From NCBI RefSeq assembly GCF_947507565.1, contig NC_089191.1, forward strand, positions 1,612,001 to 1,676,000: a stretch of DNA of 64,000 nucleotides, given 5' to 3'. Positions 11,871 through 21,954 of the stretch are shown one piece after another. This DNA comes from Oscarella lobularis (Eukaryota > Porifera > Homoscleromorpha > Homosclerophorida > Oscarellidae). The notes under the pieces are model-generated. The model was not told the origin of the DNA. It worked only from the letters and a program-made list of their open reading frames with translations, and searched no databases. The position numbers were made by a program, and so were the translations under genes. Numbering within the stretch: position 1 is the first letter of the stretch; each line of letters begins with the position of its first letter.

Positions 11871-12216
11871 ACCCTTGTGGGCCACCGTATTTTACACTTC
11901 TTTGTCAAATCTGTCAGAGCTGCTTTGATTGCTCATGACGACGTGGAGCACAAGGCTCTCCTTTTGCTCGATAACTCTTTGGCGCACCCAGTTGCGATGA
12001 ACTCACTTTCGATGATGGCCAAACACGAGCAATTTTCTACCGCCTAACTTGACGCCTTCCTCTGTAGTTGTTCTCAAAAGATACACGTGTCCTGTTTACT
12101 TGCCGAATTACAATAGCGCACGCTAATTTCACTTATCAAACTATTTCGCTTATCGGACCACTTTGCTTATCGGACCACCCCTAAAATCTTTAGAGGTTAG
12201 ATAACCGAGGATCCAA

Positions 12217-13180
12217 TGTAGCTAGGCTTGTTAGTACTAGTTTACTTACTTATTTGCTAAGACACAACACAGAACGTTACATTACGCTCTAATAGAAGTT
12301 TATTACCCTGGTTCCTTGAACGTCCTTCTACATTTTACAACTATTATTTTGACATTGACACATTTTTATTGTTTTAGTAAGTAAAATTAAATTTTTTTTA
12401 CAAGCAAAAAGTGATCAAAAAAATGAGAAATTTGCGCTAAAACGACGCGCTTACGCTTAATCTTTCAGCTGAAGCGCGAAATCAACAGTTTCCAAAATGA
12501 AACGTATGAAATACATGGAAATTAGTGCAATTTTTTTATCTTGGTGCAAAACGCATTATTTGTCGAGTTTTTGGCTTTCCTCTTCTTTATCTGAAGTGGC
12601 TTCATCTTCGTTTCGCGTGGCAAGTAGCTAAGACAAGTTTATGTGTATGTGCATGTTCTAAGGTACAGGCGAAGCTTGCCCTTTCTTTCGGAGCCTTACC
12701 CGAGACTAAACAACTTTACAGAATAATTTTGGGAAGTTAAATTGGTTAACATTACTTGTGACATCATTTCAGGTCGCTAATGCTCTACTGTATTGTTTTT
12801 GGCTCCTGCTTAAGACATGTAGCCAGTTTACACGCTGTGTCTTATAAATGAATGCTACATTGTGAATGGCTTTTGGCAAATCCTGTTGCTTCTAAGTTGC
12901 TGCATTTTTAGCAAGCAACCAACCATCGTTCGCCCTTTGTTACAATTTTTAGCAATTGTTAGACTATTGTTAGCACTTGTTGCACCTTGTGAGAAGCTGT
13001 TGGACACGCCTCGTTGTTTGCTCACCGCGATATCTTCGAAATGTCCGCGTCGATTCTCTGGAATTACGTCGTCGAATCGAATAAAGGATGAAGAGTCGAG
13101 AATAGAAAACCTTTCTGAAATGGGTCGGAAAGTCGCTCCTCGCCCTCAGTGGCATCCTCCTCGTGCTTCTTTGACGACAC
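12217..13180. other. No recognisable gene
   Basis: A/T-rich, with an open frame at 12862-13215 whose last part belongs to the Mutator-like pseudogene. Nothing else is supported. Confidence 0.4.
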
Positions 13181-13184
13181 GCAC

Positions 13185-15087
13185 GCATCTTGAGGGATAT
13201 CAACTCGTCGACTAACAATTTCTTTTTTGGACGCTACTGACTTCCCTTGTGTGCAAGTTCTGCGGAAACGATCGCCTTTCCCTTCATGAGATGCCCGAAT
13301 CGCGCAAGGGCTTTTGTTCAAAGCTTCACAGTTATTGGGGTCATTGCAATAAAACATCATAGTATCAGATTTTTCGAAGACAGTCGGCAAACACGGTTGA
13401 TCGTACGACGGTAATCGTCGCGCTGCTGCAGCGGCAGTTTTGATGGGAACAAGTCGACAGTCGTTCGTGAAATTTTGCTATGCATTCAACATGCTCCCGC
13501 CTTCTTTGCGCGACAGCTGGGACAGCCATATTTCTAAAATAAACGACGCCTTGACGGGAGTAAGACCAAAAAGAATTGTTTTGTTTATAGCTATCAAAGA
13601 ATGCAATAACTTTCATTAGGTATTTGACGAATCGGCACTGGCATCGGTGGCGTACCATCAAAAGAAAAACGGCGTGCCAGCGGGCGACATTTTTGACACG
13701 CGCGTCTCGTTCGACGTTACATGGATGAAGCGAGGTCATTCGTCGCATATTGGCCTTCAAGCGGCAATACTCTTCGACGACGGCTGCGGGATCAATATGA
13801 ATATTTTTGCATGGAGTGTAGAATTTGCGATAAAAAATAAAAAGACGGCGTCGACAAGAAAGCGAGTCATATGAAGCATGGAAATGCACTCACGAGGAAA
13901 CTTGTAGACGAAATTTTATGATGTCAGCGAATGCTATGGAGTCAGAGGGCGCACACGTAATTTTTGGTCGATCTATCAAAAAGTACAAAATGAGGTACAA
14001 TTTCTGACTCTATAATTATGCGATTTTAATGATTTTTTATTAGGTAAACGCGGTTTTTTAGTGATGGCGACTCGAAGTCCTAGAAGAGAGTATCTGAACC
14101 TTAGGCGAGCGTAATTTGGAAATGGCAGGCGTGGCAAGTGAGGACGGCGGCTCGGCCGGGGGACAAATGCGACTAACCGACTCGAAAATCGATTAGTAGG
14201 TTCATGTTGTCCTGTTGTGTTTACTCTTATTGTTTTTCAAATAATTCAGAATTATTTCTGACTCGCGATTCGTCGAAACGTCGGCAACGTGGACGCAATG
14301 GTTGCGGCGACAAATAGGATAATTTTTCACAGCACCGAGTATGAGACGAAGGCGGAGTCTTTTTTAAAGAACGTGCACGACACGCTACGAAGGGAAGCTG
14401 AAGGAAGACACGACCATTCCATCTGCCTAAAGACGGAAGCCGAGCGACACCAGTTTTGCCACAAAGGACCGAATTTGTGGTGCAAATGGCAGGCGAACGC
14501 CGCGAATTAGACGTCCGCGTATAACCCAAAGAAGAGCGTCCTCCCGCACAGTTTCTTCCATTCTCTCGAAGGCATATTCGACAGTCTAGCGGACAAAAAG
14601 CTCTTAAGTCGATGTTAGCGAGGAAACACGCAGAATGCGGTAAATATTTATTGATATAAACGCCAAAGGATTTAACTATATCCTTATGAATAAAATTTGA
14701 TACCGATATACTGCATGTAGATAAATCTAACTAAATTCTTATTACGTAGAACGAAGCTTTTAACAATGTACTGTGGACTCACGCGCCGAAGAGAAAACAT
14801 CGAGGACCTAAACTCGTTTCCGCCGCTGCGAAACTTGCCGCGTCCTACTTCAATCACGGCGCCAGCTCATATTACCGTCTGATGAAGCTGGCGGGATGTC
14901 CTGGAGGGGCTCATACCCTTGCGATATGTCATTCGCTCAACGACAAACGAGAATAGTTTGCGGCGAGAAAGAACGACTGTACGGTGAAGGCGGCTAAATC
15001 AAAACAAAAGATCTATAAAAAAGAACAAGAAGAAGACAGCGAAAGAAGGAAAACAGTACCAGGCTGGAGAGTTTGGCGGAGACGACG
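13185..15087 (+). pseudogene. Mutator-like DDE transposase, multiply broken
   Basis: Pieces in order fit one transposase. An N-terminal zinc-binding block VCKFCGNDRLSLHEMPESRK (13249 on) is followed by GHC. Then come SRQSFVKFCYAFNMLPPSLR (about 13455-13515) and a 60-bp intron at 13560-13619. After it, VFDESALASVAYHQKK leads to DTRVSFDVTWMKRGHSSHIG, where family members have DGTW(Q/M)KRGHSS, so a Gly is replaced. A later part (14289-14510) has FHSTEYE and GPNLWCKWQAN. The tail (14780-15087) has AAKLAASYFNHGASSYYR and a basic end. Stops at 13213, 13351 and 14952 and shifts at about 13390 and after 13874 show it is dead. The match to this animal Mutator-like family is clear; exact boundaries are estimates. 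Confidence 0.75.
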
Positions 15088-15922
15088 AGTCTGACGAAGC
15101 GATGCCGGCACGAAAACGAAAGACTGTCGCGACGAAAAGTCCCGAAGAAGACGATGACGATGGTACGGAAGACAAGCGTCCGTCCGTGCATAGAAGATCC
15201 AGTCGAATTGCTTTACCATCAAGACGAGTCATCGAAAGAATGGAGACAGGCGCGGCTTCGAAGATGACGTTGAGGTTGACAGTAATATTGCCTTGTTCTT
15301 CGACGACGACGACGAATAGGACAGGAGGCTATAATGAAAATAATATATTATGGCAGTAAAGTGGTGAGAATCCACCACTGAAAATTACTATCTTATCGAA
15401 TTTTTGAATAAAATGATTTCGCGCCGATATATGTATATATATGTCCCTAGCCTCGTACCCAGGCCCTTTCTCCTGGTGCGAGTTCCGGATGGGCTCGCGG
15501 AGAAAGGGCCTGGTACACACTGTTCACGCATGCGCCAGATTTTCCACGGAATCGTGGAATTTTCTCCTGAGCGCTTTCGCACGAAACGGCAAATGCATGC
15601 GTGCGTTAAACTTCTTTCCGAGTGCATTCGTGCATTCGAATATCTCGTGCGTTGCCAATTCGTCGAGATCGAATCGCGCCCGATCTCGGCGACATTAGCG
15701 GCCCAACGTCCATACCACGACGTCGTTCATTGGGATATATGTACTCCACTCTCTACTACACCTGTCCGCTGCATCCTATTTCGCCAATTCGCCATTTTTC
15801 CCTTTCATTCTGGCCTGTTTTAGTCGGTCTCACCTGTGCCCCACGCGCGCTAGTCCTTTCGCTCGCCCGCTTCACTTCTGCTTCCTGCCTACGCAGTGTC
15901 AATATTATCGATCGTTTTATCC
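15088..15922. other. Intergenic; contains a palindrome
   Basis: Apart from the inverted repeat at 15459-15513 I see no gene. Repeated gacgacgacgac triplets lie near 15300. Confidence 0.4.
15459..15513. repeat. Short palindrome, 14-bp arms
   Basis: CCAGGCCCTTTCTC at 15459-15472 and its exact complement at 15500-15513, around a 27-bp loop. It looks like the core of a small foldback element or MITE; the outer ends cannot be set. Confidence 0.6.
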
Positions 15923-17732
15923 ATGCCTAATCGTCTTTGCCGTCTTTGCTGTCGAAATGTACTGGATAAACGTTCCGTAGCACTATTCACTCGAACAAGC
16001 AAGAATCTGGAGTTGCCGCGGCGAATCCAGGATTTGCTGCATGTTTTGGTAGAAAGTGATGACGAACTGTCGGCGTACATTTGCGTTTTCTGCAAAAAAA
16101 GACTGCATAAACTAGAGAATTCGGTCTCTGATTTGGATGACTTTCGCCGTCAAGCTCGGCAAAATGTTTTACCAGTGACTTTGGTGTACGTCTCAGAAAA
16201 GAGAGTTAAAGCAACTAGCGGCGATGGAGCCTCTCCTCATACCGTGTGCAGTCGTCCTGCAGCTAAAAGATGGGACGGAAGGGACGGAAGGCAAATGATA
16301 GACCTTTTTGATGAAATCGGTAACTTTGTTTCGTCAGTTATTTCTCTGCCATTATTAATTAAAAGAACTTCTTGATAGCTTGTGAGACTCTTTCTGCCGT
16401 TGGTGAGGATCGAGATACATCGCCACTTGAGGCATCCCTTGTAGAGGAATTTGCCGAATTGGAACGAGAAAGAGATGCTGTGGAACCGAACATTTGTCCT
16501 ATAGGTAAGACGTGTTTTGTAGTTCTGACTTTATTATAAGTAGTTATGACAGATGTTCTGCAACAAACGCCACCACATCAGTCTTCCATTTGTCAACGAA
16601 AAACAAGAGTAGAGGTCAGTAATTTCATCTTGATGCTATTGAACCAGTTTCTATACCATTGTCTCTAGATGTGTTTCACCACTCCTTCAAGAGACGAGCC
16701 GTGGGTGACGAACTTGCCTGAGTCTCAATGGAAAATTGGAAGAGCGCTAGCAAGTGGCAATCTGTCTGCTCTAGCGAGAGCGGTCAGCAAACATGACGAG
16801 CTTTTTCAATTGGTTTCTTCCCTGATTTTCAAGAAAATGGAAGAGGAGTGTGCACATTTGTGCAAGCGTTCGTTGCCTTCGCTTTTTCGAAAAATTCCAC
16901 TCAGCCAATAGGAGTGCTTTAACTGGGATAATTGCATTTCGGAATTGCAAGAGAAAGCACCTCTGCTGTTGAATCTGTTGACGTCAATTGTTAGTCACAC
17001 GGATTATCTTAATAAGACAAAAAACTCTTCCTTCCACTACCCTGGAATCGCAATGGCCGTTGCAATCATGCTGAAAGAACGAAATAGGGAGATGTGTGGA
17101 ATTCAGTCGTACATATCACTATTACTCTTCGAATCAAGAGCTGAAAAAGTGGTCTGTCAGTTAATTTGTGCTGCAAAAAAATTATTAACGCTTCTTTTTC
17201 TGACACTCGTAGATATACAACAGACTGAACCATGTCAATATTTGCAGCAGCTATTCTTCTAACTTAAAGCTTGTAAACGAATTAAGCTGTCTGCACAAAA
17301 TCCCACTTGAGAAATGGATAGCTGATGACGTCATTTTCAAATTTGTCGGAGACAATGTCGATAAAAAAAGAACGGCAAGAGATGTCCGTTCCGACCACAG
17401 AAGCCAAATGCTGCACATGTACAGCATTTTAGCTTGTCGAAGTCGCACTACAACTTTCCATTTGTCTCGCACAGGACTTGTGTCTCCTCTTATGGCTATT
17501 CCTTCTTCTGATTTTCTGCCAAATTCCTTGGATCTCCAACAAATCCGTGGGAATTTAATTGTCCTGGTTAGCCGACTTTTGACACAATATATCGTACACC
17601 TGCGTCCACTTTCAAAGTGTATACCGGATCATATTCTGCACAAGTATTCGCAAGAAATGGCGCAAAAGTCTGAAGTTGTTGTCTTAGACGTCGTGATGAA
17701 GAACGAGGCGAAACACAGCGATATGAACGATA
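15923..17732 (+). pseudogene. DUF6589-type gene, 5' part
   Basis: Exons 15923-16319, 16379-16504, 16553-16614, 16669-17151 and 17213-17732 join in consistent phases through introns of 59, 48, 54 and 61 bp. The N-terminus has paired CxxC motifs (CRLC and CVFC) in a ZAD-like spacing. Later parts contain LKERNREMCGIQSYISLLLF, FVGDNVDKKRTARDVRSDHR and MLHMYSILACRSR, all typical of a large unnamed invertebrate family. The reading continues after the Helitrons with GGDQLTRERQ, the hallmark of DUF6589 proteins (function unknown). A TAG at 16909-16911 interrupts exon 4 in frame, so the copy was probably inactive even before the insertion at 17732. Family assignment is from recalled motifs. Confidence 0.7.
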
Positions 17733-17755
17733 TCTCTACCACTATTAGCATACGC

Positions 17756-17778
17756 GCCATCTTGGTCTTACGTCACGT
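17756..17778 (+). promoter_or_regulatory. Helitron 5' subterminal GCCATCTTG + ACGTCA motif
   Basis: GCCATCTTG at 17756-17764 is followed by tacgtcacgtga. Helitron 2 has GCCATCTTG then TGACGTCA at the same distance from its 5' end. It could be a transposition signal or a YY1/CRE-like promoter. Confidence 0.5.
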
Positions 17779-18405
17779 GACGACTTTGTTCACGATCTCC
17801 TCCGCCGTTTCGCGTCGGAAGCCGATTTTCGACAAATTTTCGAGATTTGCGAAAAAATCAAGACAATGTTACGGGCTTTTTTCGCGTCGGGGCCCCTTTC
17901 GGAAATCGTCGTTTTTCCACCGATTCGGGCGACGTTTCGCTTCGATCGAAGTTGGGAGGGCCGTTATTCGACGCCGCGAAGCGTTTTCGATCGTCGGATC
18001 GCGCCGAAAACGCCCGCGAACCCCCGTTTTCGAAGATTCTCGCTATCGATCGATTTCGAAACGCGCGCGGACGACTATCTCGACGACGGGGTCGCACATT
18101 TACGTCTTCCTGAGCACGCTTCCACTTTCGATCGTTATCGAGGCCCCTTTTTAGGGATCGGCGTATTTCTCGAAAACGAAGCGTCCCGCTCACTTGGCGA
18201 TTTTTCGACGTCCACTTCGTCTAATCTTCTGTCGCCTTCTTCAATCGTTTCGTTGCGAAGACCGCTTCGAAGCTTTTTCCGCCATCTTGCATTCCGTCGC
18301 GCATACGGGTCACAGCCATTGTCGTTTCGTCTCCGTCTCGGCTCCTGTCTGCGCCTTCTCCCATTTTTTCGCAAAGTTCTTAAACTAGCGCCGTGACAAC
18401 TAAAC

Positions 18406-19026
18406 GTGAGTCACATTTCCTTTCCGCATTCCCATTCTAACTTCGCGACATATGAATCCGCCGTGCATATGCCATGTACTGCGCGACGACGACATCGATT
18501 CCCTCTGCACTTTTCCTTCCCCTCCCCCTCGCACTGGGATTTCTCACTCTTCCCACCGCAGACGATCGCTAAAAACCCGTTCACGAAGCCAATTTTGCGC
18601 TGTCAGGAGGATACGCCCCTGTTTACGCAACACCCTTCGATCCGTTTTCGCGTCCCCATTTCGCTTCGCCTTCAAGCGCGTCGCTGTCGCCTACGACGAC
18701 GAACGCGAACACCCCACTGCGAAGCTAATTTCCCGCTCATTTCGTCGCCATCGAAGGGGATCCGCCCATATTTACACAACTGTCCATCATCTTCCGCGTT
18801 CACCTTTCGCCTCGCACTCCAACATTTCGCTATAGCGAACAAAAACATTACGGATAACAAAATTACGCTTCTGTTTCCAATTATCCTTGCGTCTTTAGAT
18901 CTTGAACCGCGCTTTTATTTACTCAACTGTCGTCGATCCTTCGTTGTCACAATTTTTCAGGCAAAGCTCCTAATTTACCCTTTTTACTTCATCCTATAAG
19001 TACTTACGCTTCTGTCTCTCCTACAG
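18406..19026 (+). other. Probable 5' UTR intron of the RPA-like gene
   Basis: A strong donor (AAAC|GTGAGT) at 18406 and a pyrimidine tract ending ctacag at 19026, two bases before the start codon at 19029. Inference from splice signals only. Confidence 0.4.
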
Positions 19027-19028
19027 CT

Positions 19029-20527
19029 ATGGCTCAACATAGTGCCTCCGCTTCACCGACGACTTCAACCTCCGTTTCACCCAATGCTCACTCTTCTCCG
19101 CTCAAGCATTTCTCTTGCATAAGCGACATATACGACTCCACCGTCGGTAACGTCACAATTTAAATTTGTTGTTTTGTTATGAGACCTAATGTCTACACGC
19201 ACACCCAGGTTACTTTGGGACGTTCCACGCAAAGATTGACGTTCTATCCGATCTGACCCTTGCCGAAAGCGGATCACAGTTTTTCCACGGATACGCCAAA
19301 GACGAATCTGGTCGTATTCGATTCATCTCTTTTTATCCGCGCAAGCGAGACAAGTTGGTCGACGCTGTTAATCGAAACGAAGCCGTCTCCTTCTCCAATG
19401 CGCTTCTCAAGAGGAACACCTACACAAACACGATGGAAGCAAAACTAACTGAGAGAACGTCCATCCTCAGATCTCCGCAGAAGATGAACGTCCGTACCCA
19501 CACGGATGCAACTCCGCAAATCCCATTGGAGATTCTCTTGAAGGACCTGCAGAAGCAAGTTCCCGGCCAAATGGTTGACTTTGCGGCCAAAGTCCTAGAT
19601 GTTTCTGACGTTACGTATTCACGAAAAGATCATACCACCCCGATACGGAAAGTTGGAATCTCCGACGAGTCCGCGTCGGCTACTGCTACTCTCTGGGGAA
19701 ACTTCACCAGTCAAGTACAAATGGGCCGTTCGTACGCTTTTCGTTTGGCCGTCAAAAGCGGTCTTGATGACGACATGGTTCTCTATACCTCGAAAAACGG
19801 ATGCGAAATTAAACCAGTTCAGGACATCGGAGAAGTCGCACCGTTGACGCACTTCAAAAAAGAAACGCACAACCTCTTCAAGAATGCGACCGTGATTGGG
19901 GTAAATAATTTCAAGTCCTACTACGCGTGCACCGCCTGCGATAACGGTGAAGCCTTTCTCATTGAACCAACGGAACCCTATGTTCGATGCAACTCCTGTG
20001 GAAACTCTTCCCATGTCCGACACTCTTCCCGTGAAATCTCGGCTTATCTCACTCTCCAGAACGACGACTCCGTCAGAGTTCAACTGACCGCTACGTCTAC
20101 GACCATTTCAAAGATTGCGCGCAAACCAATCAGCGATATAACGCAATACACTCTCCTTGACGTTCCAAAGTTCAATGTGGAATATTCGCGTTATCAGTCT
20201 ATAGTTGACGTCTCCTATCCTCAAGAAACTTCCTCTCCTAAGCGACATGCCAGACGCAACCTCTCCGAAGAAATGGCTTCGGAAGGCCAACAATCCCCTC
20301 TGCAAATCAACGATGCTTGCAATCAAGAAACATTGCAAACAACAACGAACGATGATGAGGCCGACGGCGAGCGCGAAGACACTCTTTCGGATCTTTCCAC
20401 AACTCTTCCAACCAGACAACAGTCGGCGCTTTCTTCTCGAAAGTCACCTTCGCGCCGTCGACAAACCACCCATCGTCGTTCCGCTTCCGTTCTTCAACTT
20501 GACGCTCCTTCTGTTTTTCCAAAGTGA
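19029..20527 (+). CDS. RPA-like single-strand DNA-binding protein (Helitron 1)
   Basis: Join 19029-19146 and 19209-20527, one 62-bp intron, 478 aa, no internal stop. A Ser/Thr-rich start is followed by OB-fold-like stretches; KVGISDESASATATLWGNF at about residues 180-200 resembles the RPA70 core that wraps single-stranded DNA. A zinc ribbon follows with C280/C283 and C300/C303 (YACTACDN...VRCNSCGN). This is the arrangement of the third DNA-binding domain of RPA70. The C-terminal ~120 residues are Ser/Arg/Asp-rich and disordered. Plant and animal Helitrons often carry RPA-like genes thought to protect the displaced strand. The intact frame contrasts with the broken host gene around it. Start chosen as the first ATG after a good 3' splice site. 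Confidence 0.8.
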
Positions 20528-20736
20528 CGTAACTCTACAACACAAAAAACAACGTAGTTTCTTTAAACGCCAAAACGTTTTGGCCCTCTTGGCCCATCTA
20601 ATTTGAACTTTTTTGGCCCGTTGGCCATTTCTTGCATCTACGTTTTCTCCTAAAAGGAACTTTTTCTGGTAGTTACCTTAAACGCCACGTTTGGCCTGTT
20701 GGCCTCAATCTTCTTCTTTTCATCCTGTTTTAATTA

Positions 20737-20742
20737 AATAAA
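20737..20742 (+). terminator. AATAAA polyadenylation signal
   Basis: AATAAA 210 bp after the RPA-like stop codon, following T-rich sequence with repeated ttggcc motifs (20579-20709). Confidence 0.5.
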
Positions 20743-20885
20743 GTAAAAATGCGTCCTGCTACACTTTTTTCGATACACGAACAACGAACCTACGCCACAA
20801 AGAAGTACCAATACTTTGAAACTCTTACCCAAGCAAGTCAAACCACGTGCCCTATCGCTACCTGTCAAAAAAAAATTCCGCACAA

Positions 20886-20911
20886 CGGGCAAAGCCGGGT
20901 ACTCACCTTAG
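20886..20911 (+). other. Decayed second Helitron 3' end inside Helitron 1
   Basis: cgggcaaagccgggtactca followed by ccttag closely resembles the true end at 21081-21106 (cgggcgaagccgggtagtca, gctag). The stem is imperfect and CTAG has become CTTAG. Confidence 0.5.
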
Positions 20912-21078
20912 CGGGAGTGGGTCTTGCTCCCCAAAGCGTACCGAGAGCGGGTCCACAAATACGATTTAGGTTCCAGGAGCGCAGACATAATGGTAGTGTC
21001 GGAAGTAACACAGAAAGTTACGCCTTTCCAAGTGTCTGCCACAGGGTTCATCGAAAACCTTAGAATCTCCTGCTCCCG

Positions 21079-21106
21079 ACCCGGGCGAAGCCGGGTAGTC
21101 AGCTAG
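21079..21106 (+). other. Helitron 1 3' hairpin and CTAG end
   Basis: Stem ACCCGG/CCGGGT with a 6-nt loop at 21079-21096, then AGTCAG and CTAG. The spacing of hairpin to end is as in canonical Helitrons. Confidence 0.85.
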
Positions 21107-21843
21107 TCTATTCTACTAAGAGCGTCGGCCATCTTGAATGACGTCACAGATCTCGACCTTTGTCCGAGGTCTACGTCTTTGTTAGGCTTCGCTGTCCGAT
21201 TCCGCGTACACGGAACGTTCGAAACTCGCCTGTACTTGCTAACTTACCTATCGACGCAATCGGGCGCCTCTTTCGAGGACTTCTGACGTCCGGGAATTGT
21301 CCGGCCGGCAGCTTCCTTGCGAATATCAACCCTCGATCGATTTCTCGCTGTTTCTCGCTGCGCTCGATTTCTTGCTGTTTCTTACGTCGCGTGCAGTCGC
21401 GTTTCAACAAAAGAAAATTTGTTTATCTGCTTACCTCCGGAAACAAACGTAATTCACAACGTCGTGTATCAAGAAGTCCTACATTAAATAACTAACTGAC
21501 TGTTACACCAACGTCAATCATGTATATCATATTGTTTGGATGCATCAAATTTCAAAATTGGTCATGAAAAGCATGATTCAAATTTCAAAATTGGTCATGA
21601 AAAGCATGATGCAAGGTAAGACATTTCTGGCATTCAGTACATCACTCATGTTCTTTACACAGTTTTTTATTAGCTAAACTAAAATAAGCCAGGAGTGCTA
21701 CCTGGCTAAACACATTTTGGGCTACCATGCGCCGGGACCTCCTCGATGGTGTAGCCTGGGTAACGCTAACGCAGGCGCAGCACGGTAACTTTATTCGTAA
21801 TCTCTACCAATCTAATATGCTGACATATGCAATGCTATAACTC

Positions 21844-21849
21844 TTTATT
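21844..21849 (-). terminator. AATAAA polyadenylation signal, minus strand
   Basis: TTTATT on the plus strand, 106 bp beyond the stop codon of the minus-strand RPA-like gene. Confidence 0.45.
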
Positions 21850-21954
21850 TCTCAGAGAAAATCACATCCACAAAGCTCATCAAACACTACACTCAAGACA
21901 AAAAACCACAACACTATCTCTTTCAAGTGTCCTCGAGGATCAGATCATACGTCG

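Larger units (their letters stand above)
9867..11889. mobile_element. Non-autonomous element with minisatellite terminal inverted repeats
   Basis: A 2023-bp insertion in the pogo transposase. Both ends read TACGGTGGCCCACAAGGGTC inward and stay nearly identical for about 100 bp, after which both continue as a 7-bp satellite (GCAAGTT/ACAAGTT). Arrays lie at about 9896-10110 (forward), 10600-10890 (reverse) and 11580-11870 (reverse). No transposase is encoded; the repeated KLQVASC frames are satellite readings. The 6-bp duplication and the long terminal repeats indicate a DNA transposon moved in trans, superfamily unknown. Part of its interior recurs at 59391-59592, so the interior belongs to a dispersed family. 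Confidence 0.8.
9495..12216 (+). pseudogene. pogo/Tigger transposase split by an insertion
   Basis: The left part (9495-9866) encodes GEGLSLDQMFIFDETGLYYR, which carries the first catalytic Asp (FDETGLYYR), then RSQDRVTPGACSNVSGSVKL and an end near TQWFY. The right part resumes at 11896 with VRAALIAHDDVEHKALLLLD and NSLAHP, the second Asp block, and stops at about 12045. Between them lies a 2.0 kb insertion with a 6-bp target duplication. The right part has lost one T relative to the copy at position 1. ttatcggaccac repeats at 12130-12175 and a cctcggttatc-type end near 12190-12216 (read on the minus strand) resemble Tigger terminal sequence, so the element probably ends there. Inactive. Confidence 0.85.
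17733..21106 (+). mobile_element. Helitron 1 carrying an RPA-like gene
   Basis: The 5' end reads TCTCTACCACTATTAG, the classic Helitron TC start, directly after an A in the DUF6589 exon. The 3' end is a 6-bp-stem hairpin (ACCCGG-GCGAAG-CCGGGT, 21079-21096) followed ten bases later by terminal CTAG at 21103-21106. No Rep/helicase is present, so it would move by rolling-circle transposition supplied in trans. Its only gene is the RPA-like protein, in the element's sense direction. 17765-19028 is CG-rich with long chance frames on both strands and probably serves as promoter and leader. Confidence 0.85.

Noticed and set aside
13365-13889. 174-codon minus-strand frame
   Set aside because: Antisense of the Mutator-like transposase; the plus strand carries the family motifs and intron.
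17847-18999. Several long overlapping frames in the 5' part of Helitron 1
   Set aside because: CG/TC-biased sequence gives open frames in all directions. The Arg/Ser/Phe-rich products look random; the region is better explained as leader and promoter of the RPA-like gene.
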